Below, one piece after another: positions 34,240-46,756 of a stretch of DNA of 64,000 nucleotides. Numbering within the stretch: the stretch's first letter is position 1; every line of letters starts with the position of its first letter. A program made the translations under genes and the position numbers. The stretch lies in the NCBI RefSeq assembly GCF_910592395.1, contig NC_088310.1, positions 14,827,501 through 14,891,500 of the forward strand, in the 5' to 3' direction. This DNA is from Lineus longissimus. Lineage: Eukaryota > Nemertea > Pilidiophora > Heteronemertea > Lineidae. Under the pieces are notes generated by a model, which was not told where the DNA came from, did not search any database, and saw nothing but the letters and a program-made list of their open reading frames with translations.

Positions 34240-36910
34240 GTTTGATATTTTCTCCCATCTGGGAGAGACCGAGGAAACCACCACCCACATCGAAGAAGCC
34301 AGAAACCAGTGGCTCATGTGGTTTGTGTGGGGGACTGTATCCTCACCGCACCAAATATCCGGCCAAAGGGAGAGTGTGGGAAGTGTGGACACCTGAATCA
34401 CTTTGCCAAGGTTTGCCGTAGCTCACAGACCCGTGGAGCTCAATCATCCAGCAGCTACAATCGAAGCAGTGAACCTTGGAGAGGAAAACAAAACCAACGC
34501 AGGAAACATACCGCCAGATCTCTCGGAGACACCGCCGACGACAACGGTAGTGGTAGTGATGAAGAGGGACACATATTCCACTTAGCGCAATGTCCCGACT
34601 CAATATCGGACAAGCCAATATTCGATGTAACAATTCGAGGCAGTAAGACAACCATCACGGCCGATTCAGGAGCTAACGTTAATATCCTTAACCACGTGGA
34701 TTACCGCCAACTTGCCAAACCGCCGCCGCTCCAATTGTCGAAATCAAAGATATATCCCTACATGTCCAAAACACCATTGGCACTGCAGGGAAAATTTGAA
34801 GCTGATGTGCATAGTGACCAGTGCACATCCAAGGAAACTTTCTATGTTGTTTCTGGTCCCAAGTAGGTCACTACTCAGCTGGAAAACGTTACAGAAATTG
34901 CGCCTAATTCAAGTGGCCAACGCTGTCGAAAAACACAAAGATATCGTCATGGAACCTTCGATACCAGATTTCGTAAAGGACTTCCTGACTGCATAAATGG
35001 ATCGATGGGAGCAAGCGAAGGAGAGATGGTCAAAATTCACGTGGACACCTCTGTAAAGCCGATCGCTCAACCGCACCGCAGGGTACCATTTCATGTACGC
35101 AAGAAAGTGGAAGTTAAAGTCCATGACCTTGAGGATTCCGACATATGCGAACCAGCAGAAGGCCCACCACCATGGGTCTCACCGATCATTGTTGTACTAA
35201 AACCGCGAAATCCTGATGAAATTTGCATGTGTGTGGATCTGCGTGCCGTAAACAAAGCAATCATCAGAGAACAACTCGTTATCCAAATCACCGATGACAT
35301 AATCTCTGATCTAAATGGATGCAAAGTTTTGGCAAACTAGACTTGAAGCAAAGACACCATCAAATCCTCCTTCATCAAGATTCACGTCATCTCACAACTT
35401 TCTCGACCCATATTGGACTATATCGCTACAAAAGACTGAACTTTGGAATGTCTTGCTCAGCTGAAATATTTCAAAAAGAAAATTGCTGATGTAATCCTTG
35501 GCATACCCGGTGTACGGAACATCAGTGATGACATCTACATTGGAGGAGTGGATACCAGCAAGCATGACCACCGTCTCAAACTTGTCCTTCAGAGATTAGC
35601 TGAAAACAATCTGACTGTTAATCTCCCAAAATGTGAATATCGTGTACCCGAGATGATCTTCTTTGGTCACAAGTTCAGTGGGGACGGAATCTCGCCCGAT
35701 CCAAAGAAAGTCGCTGACTTGCAGGCCATATCTGTGCCCACCAACATCACCAAGGTTCGCAGTCTTCTCAGCTCTGCCGCTTTCTGTGCTAGATTTATCA
35801 AGGATACCGTTTCACTGTCGAATACCAGCCTGGGAAGGATAATCCAGCAGACTACGCGTTGCGACATCCGATTGGTCGGCCCGGAGAAAAAGAGATCGAC
35901 GATGTCAATGAAGCTGATAACTATGTGGCCCACATAGCACGGAACGCAGTCCCAAAAGCCATGACACTGTCTGAAATCGAAACGGCAACCTCAGATGACC
36001 CAACCTGCAAGCTTTGATGTGCGCCATGAGGTCTGGTAAATGGCCCAAAACCCCACCAAATGTGCTTGATAAAATCTTTGCAACGTTTGGAATCCTGGAC
36101 ACTGTCAAATCTGATACGGCCCACCATTCAACAGGGAAGACTTTAACAAGTTTTCCAAGACTCTGGGTTTTCATCACCGCAAAGTCACTCCACTATGGCC
36201 GAGAGCCAATGGAGAAGTCGAAAGCTTTGTTGAGACCTTGAAGAAAGAGGTCAAAGTTTCGAAAGCGCAAGGCAACACCTGGAAACGTGATCTGCAAGCA
36301 TTTCTCCGCAGCTATCGCAAATCGCCGCACACCACCACTGGTGTCGCACCAGCCACTCTGTTCTTAAAACGTGCTGTGAAAACCAAGTTACCTCAACTTC
36401 CTGAAGCCGATCCTGTCGCTGAGATTATTCGCAACCGTGACTCTGAGCTGAAAATGAAAATCAAGTTGTATGCTGACAAGAAAGCATGTTAAGCCAAGTG
36501 AGATCAAAACTGCTGACACTGTCCTTGTCAAGAGGCCTTTCACTGCAAAGAAAAGTGACACGCCGTATGAAATCTAACCAATGACAATTGTTAGGAAAAA
36601 GTGAACAATGCTGACAGCAGCAAAGGATGAACGAGAAGTTACAAGAAACTCATCGTTCTTCAAGAAAGTGTGTTTCCCAGAAACAACGAGTGACACTGCG
36701 CCTAAAGATGAACATGCGTTTGAACCAGAAAATGACACCGCGCCTACAGATGACTTCATGTCTGATCCAATGCCGGAACTGCCCATACCTAATCCAGTGG
36801 TACCAGAACCAGCAGTACCAAACTTGAACTCAGATGCTCAGGCATCGCCAGGCCCTGCATTGCGCCGTTCAATCAGAACTGTGAGAGCAACCAAGAAGTT
36901 AGACTTGTGA
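34240..36910 (+). pseudogene. Ty3/gypsy gag-pol remnant with internal deletions
   Basis: A zinc knuckle CGKCGHLNHFAKVC (about 34377) is followed by protease ADSGANVNIL (about 34663). RT parts are WVSPIIVV with VNKAIIREQL (35005-35340) and NISDDIYIGG plus GHKFSGDGISPDPKKV (35443-35800). Then the RNase H is almost wholly deleted, and only the EYQPGKDNPADYAL tail remains out of frame (35820-35870). Integrase keeps the FGI..TVKSD and LWPRANGEVESF region in shifted frames (36080-36240) and the C-terminal part 36238-36492. The 5' end lacks gag N-terminus and LTR. Dead element. Confidence 0.85.
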
Positions 36911-37245
36911 CTCTTGCGAGTTTGCGCTCAGTATCAGATAATGAACACTCATGAATAGACACTCATAATATTTGCAACTCATTTAGTCACTCATATAGAC
37001 ACTATTGGTATAGACACTCATGATAACTCAAAAATATCCAGTGATTCAAGTTATTCAGAAACATTAAATTGTGTAGCAGAGTTTGGTATTTTAGTTTAGA
37101 ATTTTAGAAAATTCAAGTGTGTTACAGTTTCATTATATCTTGGAATAGTTTAGAATTTAACTTAGATTAAGAGTTTGCACTAATAATGTAACCGATTGAA
37201 AACCTTGGACTTCCAGCATGAAGCAATAATCTACAAGGAAGGGGA

Positions 37246-37442
37246 TGTGATGTTCACTATTCTTAGGCTACTTAGGAATATGGTTTATAATCCATAACAA
37301 CCACAACAGGATGTTTACATCTATATATTGTAACAACGACTACAACAGGAACCAGAAGGGATCTTATCCTTTGTGTACAACCATGCTTTATATACAATAA
37401 TAATCCTTATAATAATCTACCTAATCTTCACTCGTATCTACA
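37246..37442 (+). repeat. 3' LTR of the gypsy remnant
   Basis: A purine-rich tract (37233-37245, AAGGAAGGGGA) is followed by TGTGATGTTC and, 197 bases on, ...GTATCTACA. TG..CA ends at this distance after the pol remnant fit an LTR. No 5' partner is present in the window, so it is inferred from structure. Confidence 0.6.
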
Positions 37443-37569
37443 GTAAGACTTCATGTGTACCAAGTTGGAGTTCAATAACTTCAGCGGTATTTTACGAAAC
37501 ATTACGTGCCACCCATGTCTTTTGACGGATGACAGACTCTGCGTCATTGTAAAGGCTCACAGATGAGCC

Positions 37570-37925
37570 AAAAAGTGACAACAAATTTGCGCACTGGATT
37601 ACGATTTCGAATGAAGAGGCCAGGGAAGTTGTGCTCACCTGTAGACATCGGTCAACTGCCTCCATAGCCTTTGCCACACTTAAAACATTGTCAAGAGTCA
37701 AATCTGTTCCCTTTTGTAGGAGTTTGTGGCGTAATTGAGATGATTTGCAAGCATCAATAACTTGGTCACGGAGCTGTTTGTTAGTTGCTGCTAAATCACT
37801 GAATTCACAGTTAATAGCCTGCTGTTTCAACCTTGAAACAATACTGTGCTACTGTCTCCTCTTCCTGTTTTAACTGTCTGAAAACGTGGCACTCATACGC
37901 CACATTTAACTTTGGAAGAAATAGC
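37570..37925 (-). pseudogene. Gypsy Gag fragment (antisense to the neighbouring pol)
   Basis: The minus-strand reading has PKLNVAYECHVFRQLKQEEE, then TVAQYCFKVETAG, then CEFSDLAATNKQLRDQVIDA and LLQKGTDLTLDNVLSVAKAM. This is the capsid-region pattern of Ty3/gypsy Gag (YxxxxF..R.Q...E....Y...L......CEF; DLTL...L..A...E). It is split by a frameshift near 37825. Orientation is opposite to the pol remnant 34240-36910, so it belongs to another insertion or to an inversion. Confidence 0.7.
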
Positions 37926-40900
37926 CATCCAATTTCCTCATGGCTGCCTTGACCAGGGGTGGATCCAGGGGGGGCCCAACAGACCTGGGCCCCCTTTTTT
38001 TCGCTGACCGCTGAAAAAAAAACTTAAGGGAAATCCTTTATAAGCCAAACAAGTGTTACTTAGGCTGCAACCGATTTGTAGCATGTAAACATATTTTATA
38101 TCGCGTACAAGCATAGTCGCATGTATCATAATCATGGAATAACCATCACCTGTTATCAGGATGATTACGATATCACCTGTTCGTGCTTTGCCCTCAACAT
38201 TTTTTAGCTTCTCCCTCAATTTTTGCTTCACCCCCCCCCATCCAGCAGCGTTGGATCCGCCCCTGTTGACTTGCCCTCAACTGCTACGATACGAATGGCA
38301 CGTCTGCAGCAGTTTCGAATACATCCTGCGCTTCCCATCCTAGCGGAATGAAGAAGCAATGCTTTCTTCTGTACATCGTTATAGTAATACCTTTTCAAAC
38401 AACGTAATATTCGAACGCCTTTTCCAGTGTGGGCCAACACTGGCCAACACTGCCGGCAGTCAAACTTTTGTCGGGGAGCAATATCAACATTAGTTGTCAT
38501 TTTCAAAAAGTTTATCAAGTTTAACCCGGATTCAACTCGTTGTTTCTAAACTCTGATCTCTTGACTCTTGTGTTCATTCATATTTCACCTTGTCCCCAAT
38601 TGTAACGTTTTTAACACAGGAACTACGAATAATTACACATGAAATTGGGAACTTTATTAACAAGAGCAGTCATACACAATCTGGACACAACAGATCCATG
38701 CATTTGATTGGGAACAACGTTTACATTAACGTAGTGTTGGCCGTCGTCACGTCACCATGCATTTTTACATTACTGTAACGTGACGTGACGCGACCGTTCA
38801 AGTGCATGGATCTATAGAGGCGCTGATTTAGTTCCTTTGTAAATTTTGGCACTGCAGCAGTGCAGGGGCGAGTTCGCAGACTCACCTCAGTGCCAAAATA
38901 TAAAACCTCGCCCCAGGTGGCACTACACAGTGGGGACGGGGTCCGTTTTGCCTTTACTTGAAGGATTTGCTTCCAAGGAAATGCTAGTTTTTATTTGTAT
39001 GGCCCAATGAATGTTCCTTCTACGTACAACTCCAGAAGTCGAGAAGACAATTTATCTTCCAAGAAAATATATATATATTACTAATATATATATTTTCTTT
39101 CGCCCTTTTCGAACATAGTAGCCTAAAGGCCTATACGGTACTATGTTCCACCAAATGTTATTAAATATAGGCCCTATAGAGAACTCATGAATATAAAAGA
39201 AAAAATGACTGCCATTGCAAGTGGCTAAATTTATGAGGTGAAATAATGGTACCCTCATTCATCCATGTATACTATAGGCAAATCTCACGCAAAAATAGAT
39301 TTCATGACTCGGGTGAGTGACCCGTTTTCCTTTGACATGTTGGAGTTAGCCCAGCCGTCGATACAAGTACATTGGTCGAAACACACAAAAGATAGGGCTC
39401 TTCCATCAGTGGGAGGTACGGTCCGCGATTGGCTTTTCTTTCAGAGGGAGATGGTAATATGAATTTATACAAGGCGTTCCAAAAAAAATTGAGTTACTAC
39501 TATTATAGTATATGGTTGTCATGATCATCATGGAAAAGGATCGCCTGCCTCCCCTTAGCCCACAAGAAACCTTTTTATGCACATTAGTTTTTTTACCCCC
39601 AGATCAGATATTCAAAAAGAATTTCAAGGGACACTGTAGACTAGGACGGACAAGTTAAAGTTACAGAAAGTCCCTAATAGGGATCTCTCGCACCTCACAA
39701 TATGTCTAAACTATTCAAGCTTTTACAAGGAATATATTTAATGCTGAATCTAACTTGACCCAGAGTTTTCGGAACAAGCTGGGTTTGGTTATTTGAGCTT
39801 ATTTAGTAAGGAGCAGTGAGTTTGGCCATATGGAGGGTGTTCTCGACTTGTAGGGTTGTATTTGTGGGTTTGGGGTGGCAATGGTGGATGGTTTTTCTCC
39901 TGTGGTGATCATAGGGCTTTAATGATGTGGAAGCTCTCACACGATACTGCACATGTAAAGTGATTTAAGGTTATATGAGTGGATTTGGAGCTGTTTATAC
40001 TGACATTCAGTTTTGTTGTAGAGTTTGTAAAAAGGGAAAGTTTTATTTGGACAGTTTGAGGTTTGGAGGTGAGAGGTGAGAGGATGCATTGCTTATGAAG
40101 GCAATGCGTCCTCTCACATTGTGCTGCAGATGTTAAATGGATGAAGCGGATACAAGTTGATTGGTTCTGTTTGCATTCAGATAGAAATGTCGTGGAATAT
40201 CGGACAGTTGTGGTTGACGAGAAGAAGGATGCATTGATGTGACTTTGTCCCTGCTGCATTTGGGCACTGGAATGTGCTGTATGCACTGACGTCATAATTG
40301 CAAGAAGTTTGGTGCATGTCATGTTGTGGAACTTTCTGGGATGAAACATTGCACTTGTGAATGTTTTTGGGTATGATACGGCTGCTTCAAATCGTTGACC
40401 AAATCATGAAATGAGCAGAGTGGATGCCGGTCGGGCCTAGGCCCACACTAGTACTACTTACTTGACTTCAAGCTCGGTCTCATTAATTACTACAAGCCGC
40501 CCAAAGAATACACACGCATTCCTAATGGCTTATGTCACTTGAAACATGGCTCTTTCCACAAACTTACCAGTTACAAGGCGCAAACACCGAAAGTACCGGC
40601 AGCCGTCGCTGTCATATTTTACCGCACGATGACATGAGCATACACGTGCATACACGAGGTGTACAACGTCATAAAATCGTGTGTGGTGCAACGTCACAAA
40701 ATTGTGCAATGTCTGCGTCGTCATCGGATCTTGCTAAAAATTATCAGTTCACAATTTCGGACGCGTCATCAGTTTTGATATTCACCGATAAAATCATTTT
40801 TTTCTTCTAAGTCAAATTTCGTTCGCGCGCTCCTTTTCACCATAAACTACCTTGAAAATTATTTTGCTAACTATTCCATGCGGTTAAACCGAATGGAGCG

Positions 40901-41600
40901 GGTTCTATCATAGATAACTGGAGGTCGAAATCCACAACCAGGAATATGACTTAAGAAAACAATTGAAGCGGTCCGCAAAAGCCTTCGTCGTGAGGTGGTG
41001 CCGCCTGTCGGCGGTTCCGGGACCATTGCGTCCAGCGCCCTTACTCCGTATGTTAGTCACCTGAAGATGGCCAATGCTCCCCCATGCTCCTGCCTATAGT
41101 CCCCCTTTAAAAGATTTTTCCCTGCTTAGGTACTCCAGAGCACTGGACTTTCCTCGACCCCTCACCCATACATGTTTTTGATGACATAATGGACTACAAA
41201 GGATTCTACTGCTTGGGATGATATTACCTTTTCGAATTACATCTTTATCCCTCTACATGGATGTGATACAAATAAAGTGGAACTTCCCTTAGCTGAAACA
41301 ACTCTACTTAAGGACACACCCTCTATTAATGACACAGCATGTCATGATGTGGCACCAAGTTGGTCCTTTCCAGCGAATTTGAACTGTTTAATTGGGACTT
41401 TCAATTAAGGATAGCATTTGCCAGTCCCAAGGTTGTCCTTTCTACTGTTAGTAGTGAATTACTAAATTGTCTTATTGCTATAAGACTAGACAATTATTTT
41501 TGGACTGATGAATTTAAAAAAAATCCCTTTATTACCATGACTATGAGTTTTTTTTAGAAATTAGGCTCTGTGCAAAGTTCTTAGCATTGGATGGTTGCTT
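37926..41600. other. No gene; two small palindromes
   Basis: 39058-39100 is an AT palindrome ('aatatatatattactaatat'). 40070-40118 is a hairpin with GAGAGGATGCATTGC pairing with GCAATGCGTCCTCTC. The 146-codon minus frame at 39909-40349 is Ser/Thr-rich without recognisable domain, and I do not call it a gene. Confidence 0.5.
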
Positions 41601-41604
41601 TCTC

Positions 41605-41720
41605 AAGCAAATTTTACGGCTAAGCCAATAAGTACACTTTAAGGGGGGGGGGCTGTAGCAGGCAAGCAAATTTAAAGGCTAAGCCAATAGGTACACTTTA
41701 AGGGGGGGGGCTGTAGCAGG
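41605..41720 (+). repeat. Direct duplication, 59-bp unit, two copies
   Basis: 'ggctaagccaata' through a G run to 'ctgtagcagg' occurs twice in a row (41605-41662 and 41664-41720) with a few changes. Confidence 0.9.
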
Positions 41721-43286
41721 GGTGCAGAAAGTTTTTTGCATTCCTTTACATGAGATTTTTCCTATATATTTTTACTTGTTCAGGAGTGCAGGCATGTTGG
41801 CCACCCTCTCGGCCATAGTAGGATAAAAAGTAGGAATTTCATTTTTCAAAAACAGGATTTTATTAGGAATTTAAGCTTCAAAATAAGGAGAAAGTAGGAA
41901 CTTTTATTAAAGTGGTTTTATTTTAAATAACGTCCTAGCAATGGAATTTAGGAGTTTTCTTACCTTTTTATTTTTATTTACAAACATTTTACTTACTCAA
42001 CTTATCTCAGGTCAGATCAAAAGCTGATGACATGGCGGGTGAAGGGTGTCAAACTTGAACTTGACATGGATTGAGCATAACTTGATTTAGTGACCAAAGA
42101 GCGACGTTCGCAGGCACCCACCATCTTAATGTAGATTTCTGAAACTAAAAATGTTTCTTTTATTAACTTCAACTATCAACTCTTCAAACATGTTTTACAA
42201 TGATGGATCCCAGCTCTACTTGTCACAACAATTATTAGCAGTACTTATTCTCAGAACATCTGCCCTGACTAGTCAGGGTGTCTGTATCCTGCAATAATGT
42301 TATTGTTATGCAACAAGTTACTCAGTAGGTTACACACTATTGACTTAAATGAACTTTACACATGGCCCAAATAACAAAAATTTCATCACTAGGATTGCAG
42401 TGACTTAAGAAACACAATATGAAAATATAACTGAAAGAGATGAGCCTGTCAAATTAACAAGAACAACAATAATGATCACAATTTTTATGGTAACACCAGC
42501 TTAATTACTCCCCAACAAAGAGGTCGTTCCAAACAAAAATACTCTTATCTTAGAGCTTAACATGTTCCCTTTGAAAATCAACATAGCAAGAAATGATTTA
42601 GTGAACAGTTTATACTGTTTTAATGATTTTTCCAAGTAGAAAATATCTGAAATTTGGGGTTGTCTAATTTTTGACCTGACCCATCTTTACCTCAAATGTA
42701 CTTCAAAAGTACTTTCTGGAGCCGTAAGACAGTAACAGTAAGAGTAGAATTACATCAAAGTGGATTAAGTGTTATTGTGGGATGCACTGTTCACCATTTT
42801 CATGTGTTTTCTGTCAGTAGTAGGTATAATGTCCCTTTCAACGCCCAAAATCCGAGGCCCAAAGTCCGAGGGTCCCGGGGCGTTGAAAGGTGCATCATTC
42901 GACGCCCGCGACAAATGTCCTCCCGTGATATTGTGCTTGAAGAATTTTTTCCGCGCTTCATGTAAGCGCTCAAAAATTCGGCGCTATCCGTCCGCGCTGT
43001 CCACGGGAGTGCATTCGTCGCGTAGCAGAGTACAAGCAGCCCGATGCCGCAACGAGCACAGATTAATGTGCACTCTTATTCACGCTCCTCCTGAGGTTTT
43101 ACGGGCTGCTGTCACAAGCCGAGCGGAGCAAGGGTGTGGATCAATTAGGGTCTCCACCATCGGGAAAGTCTGTTCGGGGCAAATAGCCTACTGAAGCATT
43201 CTGTTGCTATAACTGGGATGTTATCAGTGTCTAGGCAATCCTTGTCATTGACTCTGCATAGAGACTGCTCATCCTAGCTGAAATTA
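41721..43286. other. No recognisable gene; GC-richer block at 42840-43190
   Basis: AT-rich to 42830, then about 350 GC-rich bases with overlapping short frames and no recognisable domain. Nothing else seen. Confidence 0.45.
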
Positions 43287-43605
43287 AGCCCTTCTTAGTA
43301 AGGGCTCTATTTCTAAGCCAACGCCTAGAAAATTCTACCATATTGGATAATACCAGAGGTAGTATAACAATATGCCATATCCCCTTTAAATCCGCACGTG
43401 TCTACAGGTAAACAAAAAGTGACGTCACACTGCGCATGCTCACTTGGCACCGCCTCTATAACCTCACACCCACCAGCCCTTCAATCATCCTTCTTCCACG
43501 CAGACCGATCCCCAACAGGATAAAATGTGGGGAGGATGGGTGGGATAAATTCGTAGAATTTTCTAGGCGTTAGCTTAGAAATAGAGCCCTTACTACGAAG
43601 GGCTT
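43287..43605. mobile_element. Short DIRS-derived element with ~52-bp inverted ends
   Basis: 43287-43340 is the complement of 43552-43605 ('aagcccttcttagtaaggg' ends). Its interior 43335-43500 is nearly identical, inverted, to 48960-49120, the right terminal region of DIRS element 2. It is a non-coding derivative adjacent to the full element. Confidence 0.75.
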
Positions 43606-43819
43606 AAATTTCTAGCGTAACGCTCTAGAAAATTCTACCATATTGGATAATACCAGAGGTAGTATAACAATATGCCAGACTTGTCAGCGGAAGGTGGGAT
43701 TTTATACCCAAACCACCAACCAAAACAAAACGAAGGCAGGAGTGTGAGGAGCTCAGAAGAGCATGCCCCCCTCTTTCTGACCCAGGAAGGAACATTTTAA
43801 AAGGCTATTCACCCAAAGA

Positions 43820-46681
43820 TCAGTGAGTTCTCCTTCCTGCTACGGTCGGATGTAGTCTGCTGGATCCGTCAACCTGTGTTTGAAGATCCACCAAGTAATG
43901 AGACGTGAATGTAGTCTGCCTGGCCCAAGAACCTGCCAGTAGAATGTCCTCCACTGCCAGACCCGCCGCAAAAGCCCAAGATGCCGATATCCTTCGCACC
44001 TCGTGGCCCCCGGCTGAGACATTGCCCGCATAGGCAAACTTTATCACCTTTTTAAGCCAGGAAGAGATAGTTCTGGTGCACACAGACCCTTCCCCCCTAC
44101 ATTTAAAAAACAAACTGGAGCCACTGGCCCACCCATTTGTACATGAAAGATAAAACTTAAGCATCCTCACAGGACAGAGCAACCTATCTGAGTTGTCTCG
44201 ACCTGAGAACCTATCATGTCTTGGAACGAAAAATGGTTTCAAATCCGTGTCTGCCGCCTGGGTCTTAGCTAAAAACCCAGGGACAGTCCGAAGATGTACC
44301 CCATCATCCGAAAAAATTAAGTCTCGCTTATCTCGCGAAATAGCAAAAAGCTCGCTTGCCCGCTTTGTACAAGCCAAGGCAAGCAAAAATACAGTTTTCC
44401 ATGCCACAAAAACTCTTTGCTGGACAGTATCAAACTTAACAGGCTCGAACGGAGCTTTCGTGAGCATTGATAACACCTTTAAAAGATCCCACTCTGGGAC
44501 TCTATTCCTCAATTGAGGCCTTTCAACTGAAAAATTCTTGAGAAGCGCGGTTAAAACGGGGTGACTTCCCACCGAATAACCATAAAAAAAACCCAGAGCA
44601 GCCGATAACGCTGACCGGTGGTTCGCAATAGTTGCTGGCAATCTGCCCAACTCTTCAAACATATATACAAAATAATCAGCAATCAATGAAATAGAGAGAC
44701 TGTAGAGGCTCGTCCCTTGAAGAGAGCCAAGCCGAGAATGTACCGAAATGGCTCTCGTAGACGGACAGAGAAGACTTTCTCTGAGGTCTAGCTGCCCTAG
44801 CCGCACCCTTCTGAGAAAACCCTCTCTGTACCAAGGAATTCTCAATAAAGACCAGGCGTGAAGAGCCTGGGACTGGGGCTGGGAGTGAAAAACGACCGAC
44901 CCCGGTTGTTGGAGTAAACGACGGTGAGGAGGTAACGTTAGTGGAAACTCCACCAGCAGCTGAAGGAGAGCTGGAAACCAAGACTGCGCCGGCCAAGCTG
45001 GTGCAATCAGGATTATTATCGAGTCAGATTCGTTGACTTTCCTAAGAATGTCGCGAATCAGAATTCTCGGCGGAAACGCGTAAGCCATCAGGTTGTCCCA
45101 AGAAAGAGACATGGCATCGACCGCCCATGCTTGATCGTCCGGGAAGGGGCTGACATAAAGAGGTAGCTGATTGTTCTTGTAAGTCGCAAACAGGTCTACT
45201 TGCAGAAAAGGGAACAGAGCAAAGATCTGACTGAAGACTGATTTCGCCAGTGTCCACTCTGTCTCCAAGACACGATTCTGTCGTCTGAGACTGTCGGCCA
45301 GAACGTTTCTCTTGCCTGGTATAAAGGCTACTCTGAGAAAGATCCCCTGTTCCTGACAGGATAGAAAAAGCTCCCTGGTGAGCAGGTAGAGACTCAACGA
45401 CTGGGTGCCCCCTTGTCGACGAATGTAGGACACCACAGTGGTGTTGTCCGACAGAATTCTGATGCATTTGCCTCGAATCTGATTCAGCAAAGCCTTGATT
45501 GCTAACAGGACCGCCTTCAGCTCCAGGAGATTGATGTGAAGGCTGGCTTCCTGCTCTGACCACTGACCGGACACTGTCTGAGTGCCTAAGTGGGCACCCC
45601 AACCCGATAGACTGGCATCGGTAATAAGGGTCACGACTGGCTCGGGAGGATGCAACGGATCTCCGGCCATCAGATTGTCCTCGGACTCCCACCACAGAAG
45701 ATACTGGAAAAATATGGGCTGCAGCGGCACCACTATGTGATCTTGATGGGTTTTGAAAAAGCACTTGAGATAAAACTGCAGTGGGCGTAGATGAAGCCTC
45801 CCCAGTGGGATGAAATCTGCCATGAAGTTGAGGAGCCCCAGGAACGACAAGAAGCTCTTTGCCGTGACCTTCCTGTACCTCTTCAGATATACGATCCACA
45901 CGCGGACCTTCTGAACTGACTGTTCCGTTGGGAAAACTAGTCCTTGAATCAAGTCGAACAGGACCCCTAGATGTTCGAAAACCTGTCTGGGAGTCAAATG
46001 TGACTTCTCAAAATTGATCAGAATACCTAGAGTGTCGGCTAGCTTGAGGAGAAGCTGAAGCTGACAACACAGGGTTGCTGAACACTTGTTCCTGAGGAGC
46101 CAGTCATCCAGATAGAGATTGATTAGAAATGCCAGCCTCCTGAGATAAATCGCCATCGCTCTCAACACCTTTGTGAAAATGAAGGGAGCAGTCGCCAGAC
46201 CGAAGCACATTGCTCGGAAGCGATATATGGTGTCCCCTATACAAAACATTAGGTATTTGCGGAACTGAGGATGCACTGGCACGTGGTAATATGCATCCTT
46301 CATGTCAAGGGACACCACATATTCCCCCTTGTTCAGCTGTGCCCTTATCGAATGGACGGAGTCCATCTTGAAATGGGGCACCGAAAGGTGTTGATTTAAC
46401 GCTTTTAGATCTATCACAGGCCGGTGGCCCCCCGACTTTTTTGGAGTTACGAACATATGAGAGTAAAACCCTGCCTCCAAACTGAGGCGGGGACGATCTC
46501 TATGGCTTTCTTGGCTAACATCAAGTCTACTTCTCCTAGCAAGACTCGTCTCTTGGGAAGGTCCCTTGGTAAGGCAATGGGACGAGGGTGTTTTGTTAAG
46601 GGGGTTAAGGGCTGGAACTTCAGCCTTAAACCGTGAGTTACTACATCCATGACCCACTGGTCGGAGCCTATTCGAGCCCAC
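43820..46681 (-). CDS. DIRS 2 polyprotein: RT, RNase H, methyltransferase-like, tyrosine recombinase
   Basis: The 953-codon frame holds RT near the N-terminus (KKSGGHRPVIDLKALNQ; LDMKDAYYHVPVHP; catalytic YLDDWLL), then RNase H (LITDASLSGWGAHL, LLELKAV, ILSDNTTVVSYIRR). The DIRS methyltransferase-like region follows (LFATYKNNQLPLYVSPFPDD; IAPAWPAQSWFP). At the C-terminus is the recombinase (TKRASEL Arg; GGHEVRR; TSHYL Tyr). All named catalytic residues are present. The real N-terminus (ARLAEFAGMWARIGSDQWV) is in the neighbouring frame 46863-46447, so a 1-base shift near 46470 probably inactivates this copy. The first ~70 residues of the 953-codon frame are therefore spurious. Confidence 0.9.
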   Translation of the reverse strand: MGSNRLRPVGHGCSNSRFKAEVPALNPLNKTPSSHCLTKGPSQETSLARRSRLDVSQESHRDRPRLSLEAGFYSHMFVTPKKSGGHRPVIDLKALNQHLSVPHFKMDSVHSIRAQLNKGEYVVSLDMKDAYYHVPVHPQFRKYLMFCIGDTIYRFRAMCFGLATAPFIFTKVLRAMAIYLRRLAFLINLYLDDWLLRNKCSATLCCQLQLLLKLADTLGILINFEKSHLTPRQVFEHLGVLFDLIQGLVFPTEQSVQKVRVWIVYLKRYRKVTAKSFLSFLGLLNFMADFIPLGRLHLRPLQFYLKCFFKTHQDHIVVPLQPIFFQYLLWWESEDNLMAGDPLHPPEPVVTLITDASLSGWGAHLGTQTVSGQWSEQEASLHINLLELKAVLLAIKALLNQIRGKCIRILSDNTTVVSYIRRQGGTQSLSLYLLTRELFLSCQEQGIFLRVAFIPGKRNVLADSLRRQNRVLETEWTLAKSVFSQIFALFPFLQVDLFATYKNNQLPLYVSPFPDDQAWAVDAMSLSWDNLMAYAFPPRILIRDILRKVNESDSIIILIAPAWPAQSWFPALLQLLVEFPLTLPPHRRLLQQPGSVVFHSQPQSQALHAWSLLRIPWYREGFLRRVRLGQLDLRESLLCPSTRAISVHSRLGSLQGTSLYSLSISLIADYFVYMFEELGRLPATIANHRSALSAALGFFYGYSVGSHPVLTALLKNFSVERPQLRNRVPEWDLLKVLSMLTKAPFEPVKFDTVQQRVFVAWKTVFLLALACTKRASELFAISRDKRDLIFSDDGVHLRTVPGFLAKTQAADTDLKPFFVPRHDRFSGRDNSDRLLCPVRMLKFYLSCTNGWASGSSLFFKCRGEGSVCTRTISSWLKKVIKFAYAGNVSAGGHEVRRISASWAFAAGLAVEDILLAGSWARQTTFTSHYLVDLQTQVDGSSRLHPTVAGRRTH

Positions 46682-46756
46682 ATGCCCGCAAACTCCGCCA
46701 GTCTGGCCCCCACTGGAGAACCCGAACCCAGTGGGAGCAGGGAGGGTCCCCTGATA

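Noticed and set aside
36927-37030. Tandem 'agacactcat' repeats after the gypsy remnant
   Set aside because: Irregular spacing and few units. Likely part of the element's untranslated region.
39909-40349. 146-codon minus-strand frame rich in Ser/Thr/His
   Set aside because: Low-complexity composition, no domain, no supporting neighbours. Probably chance in a T/G-rich stretch.
41270-41420. Possible second pogo-like end ('gtggaacttcccttag' with 'cctctattaatgacac')
   Set aside because: Resembles pogo-type ends, but no inverted partner or TA duplication could be identified.
42696-43194. Overlapping 89- and 141-codon frames in a GC-rich block
   Set aside because: Frames overlap in different registers with no recognisable motif. 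Open only because of base composition.
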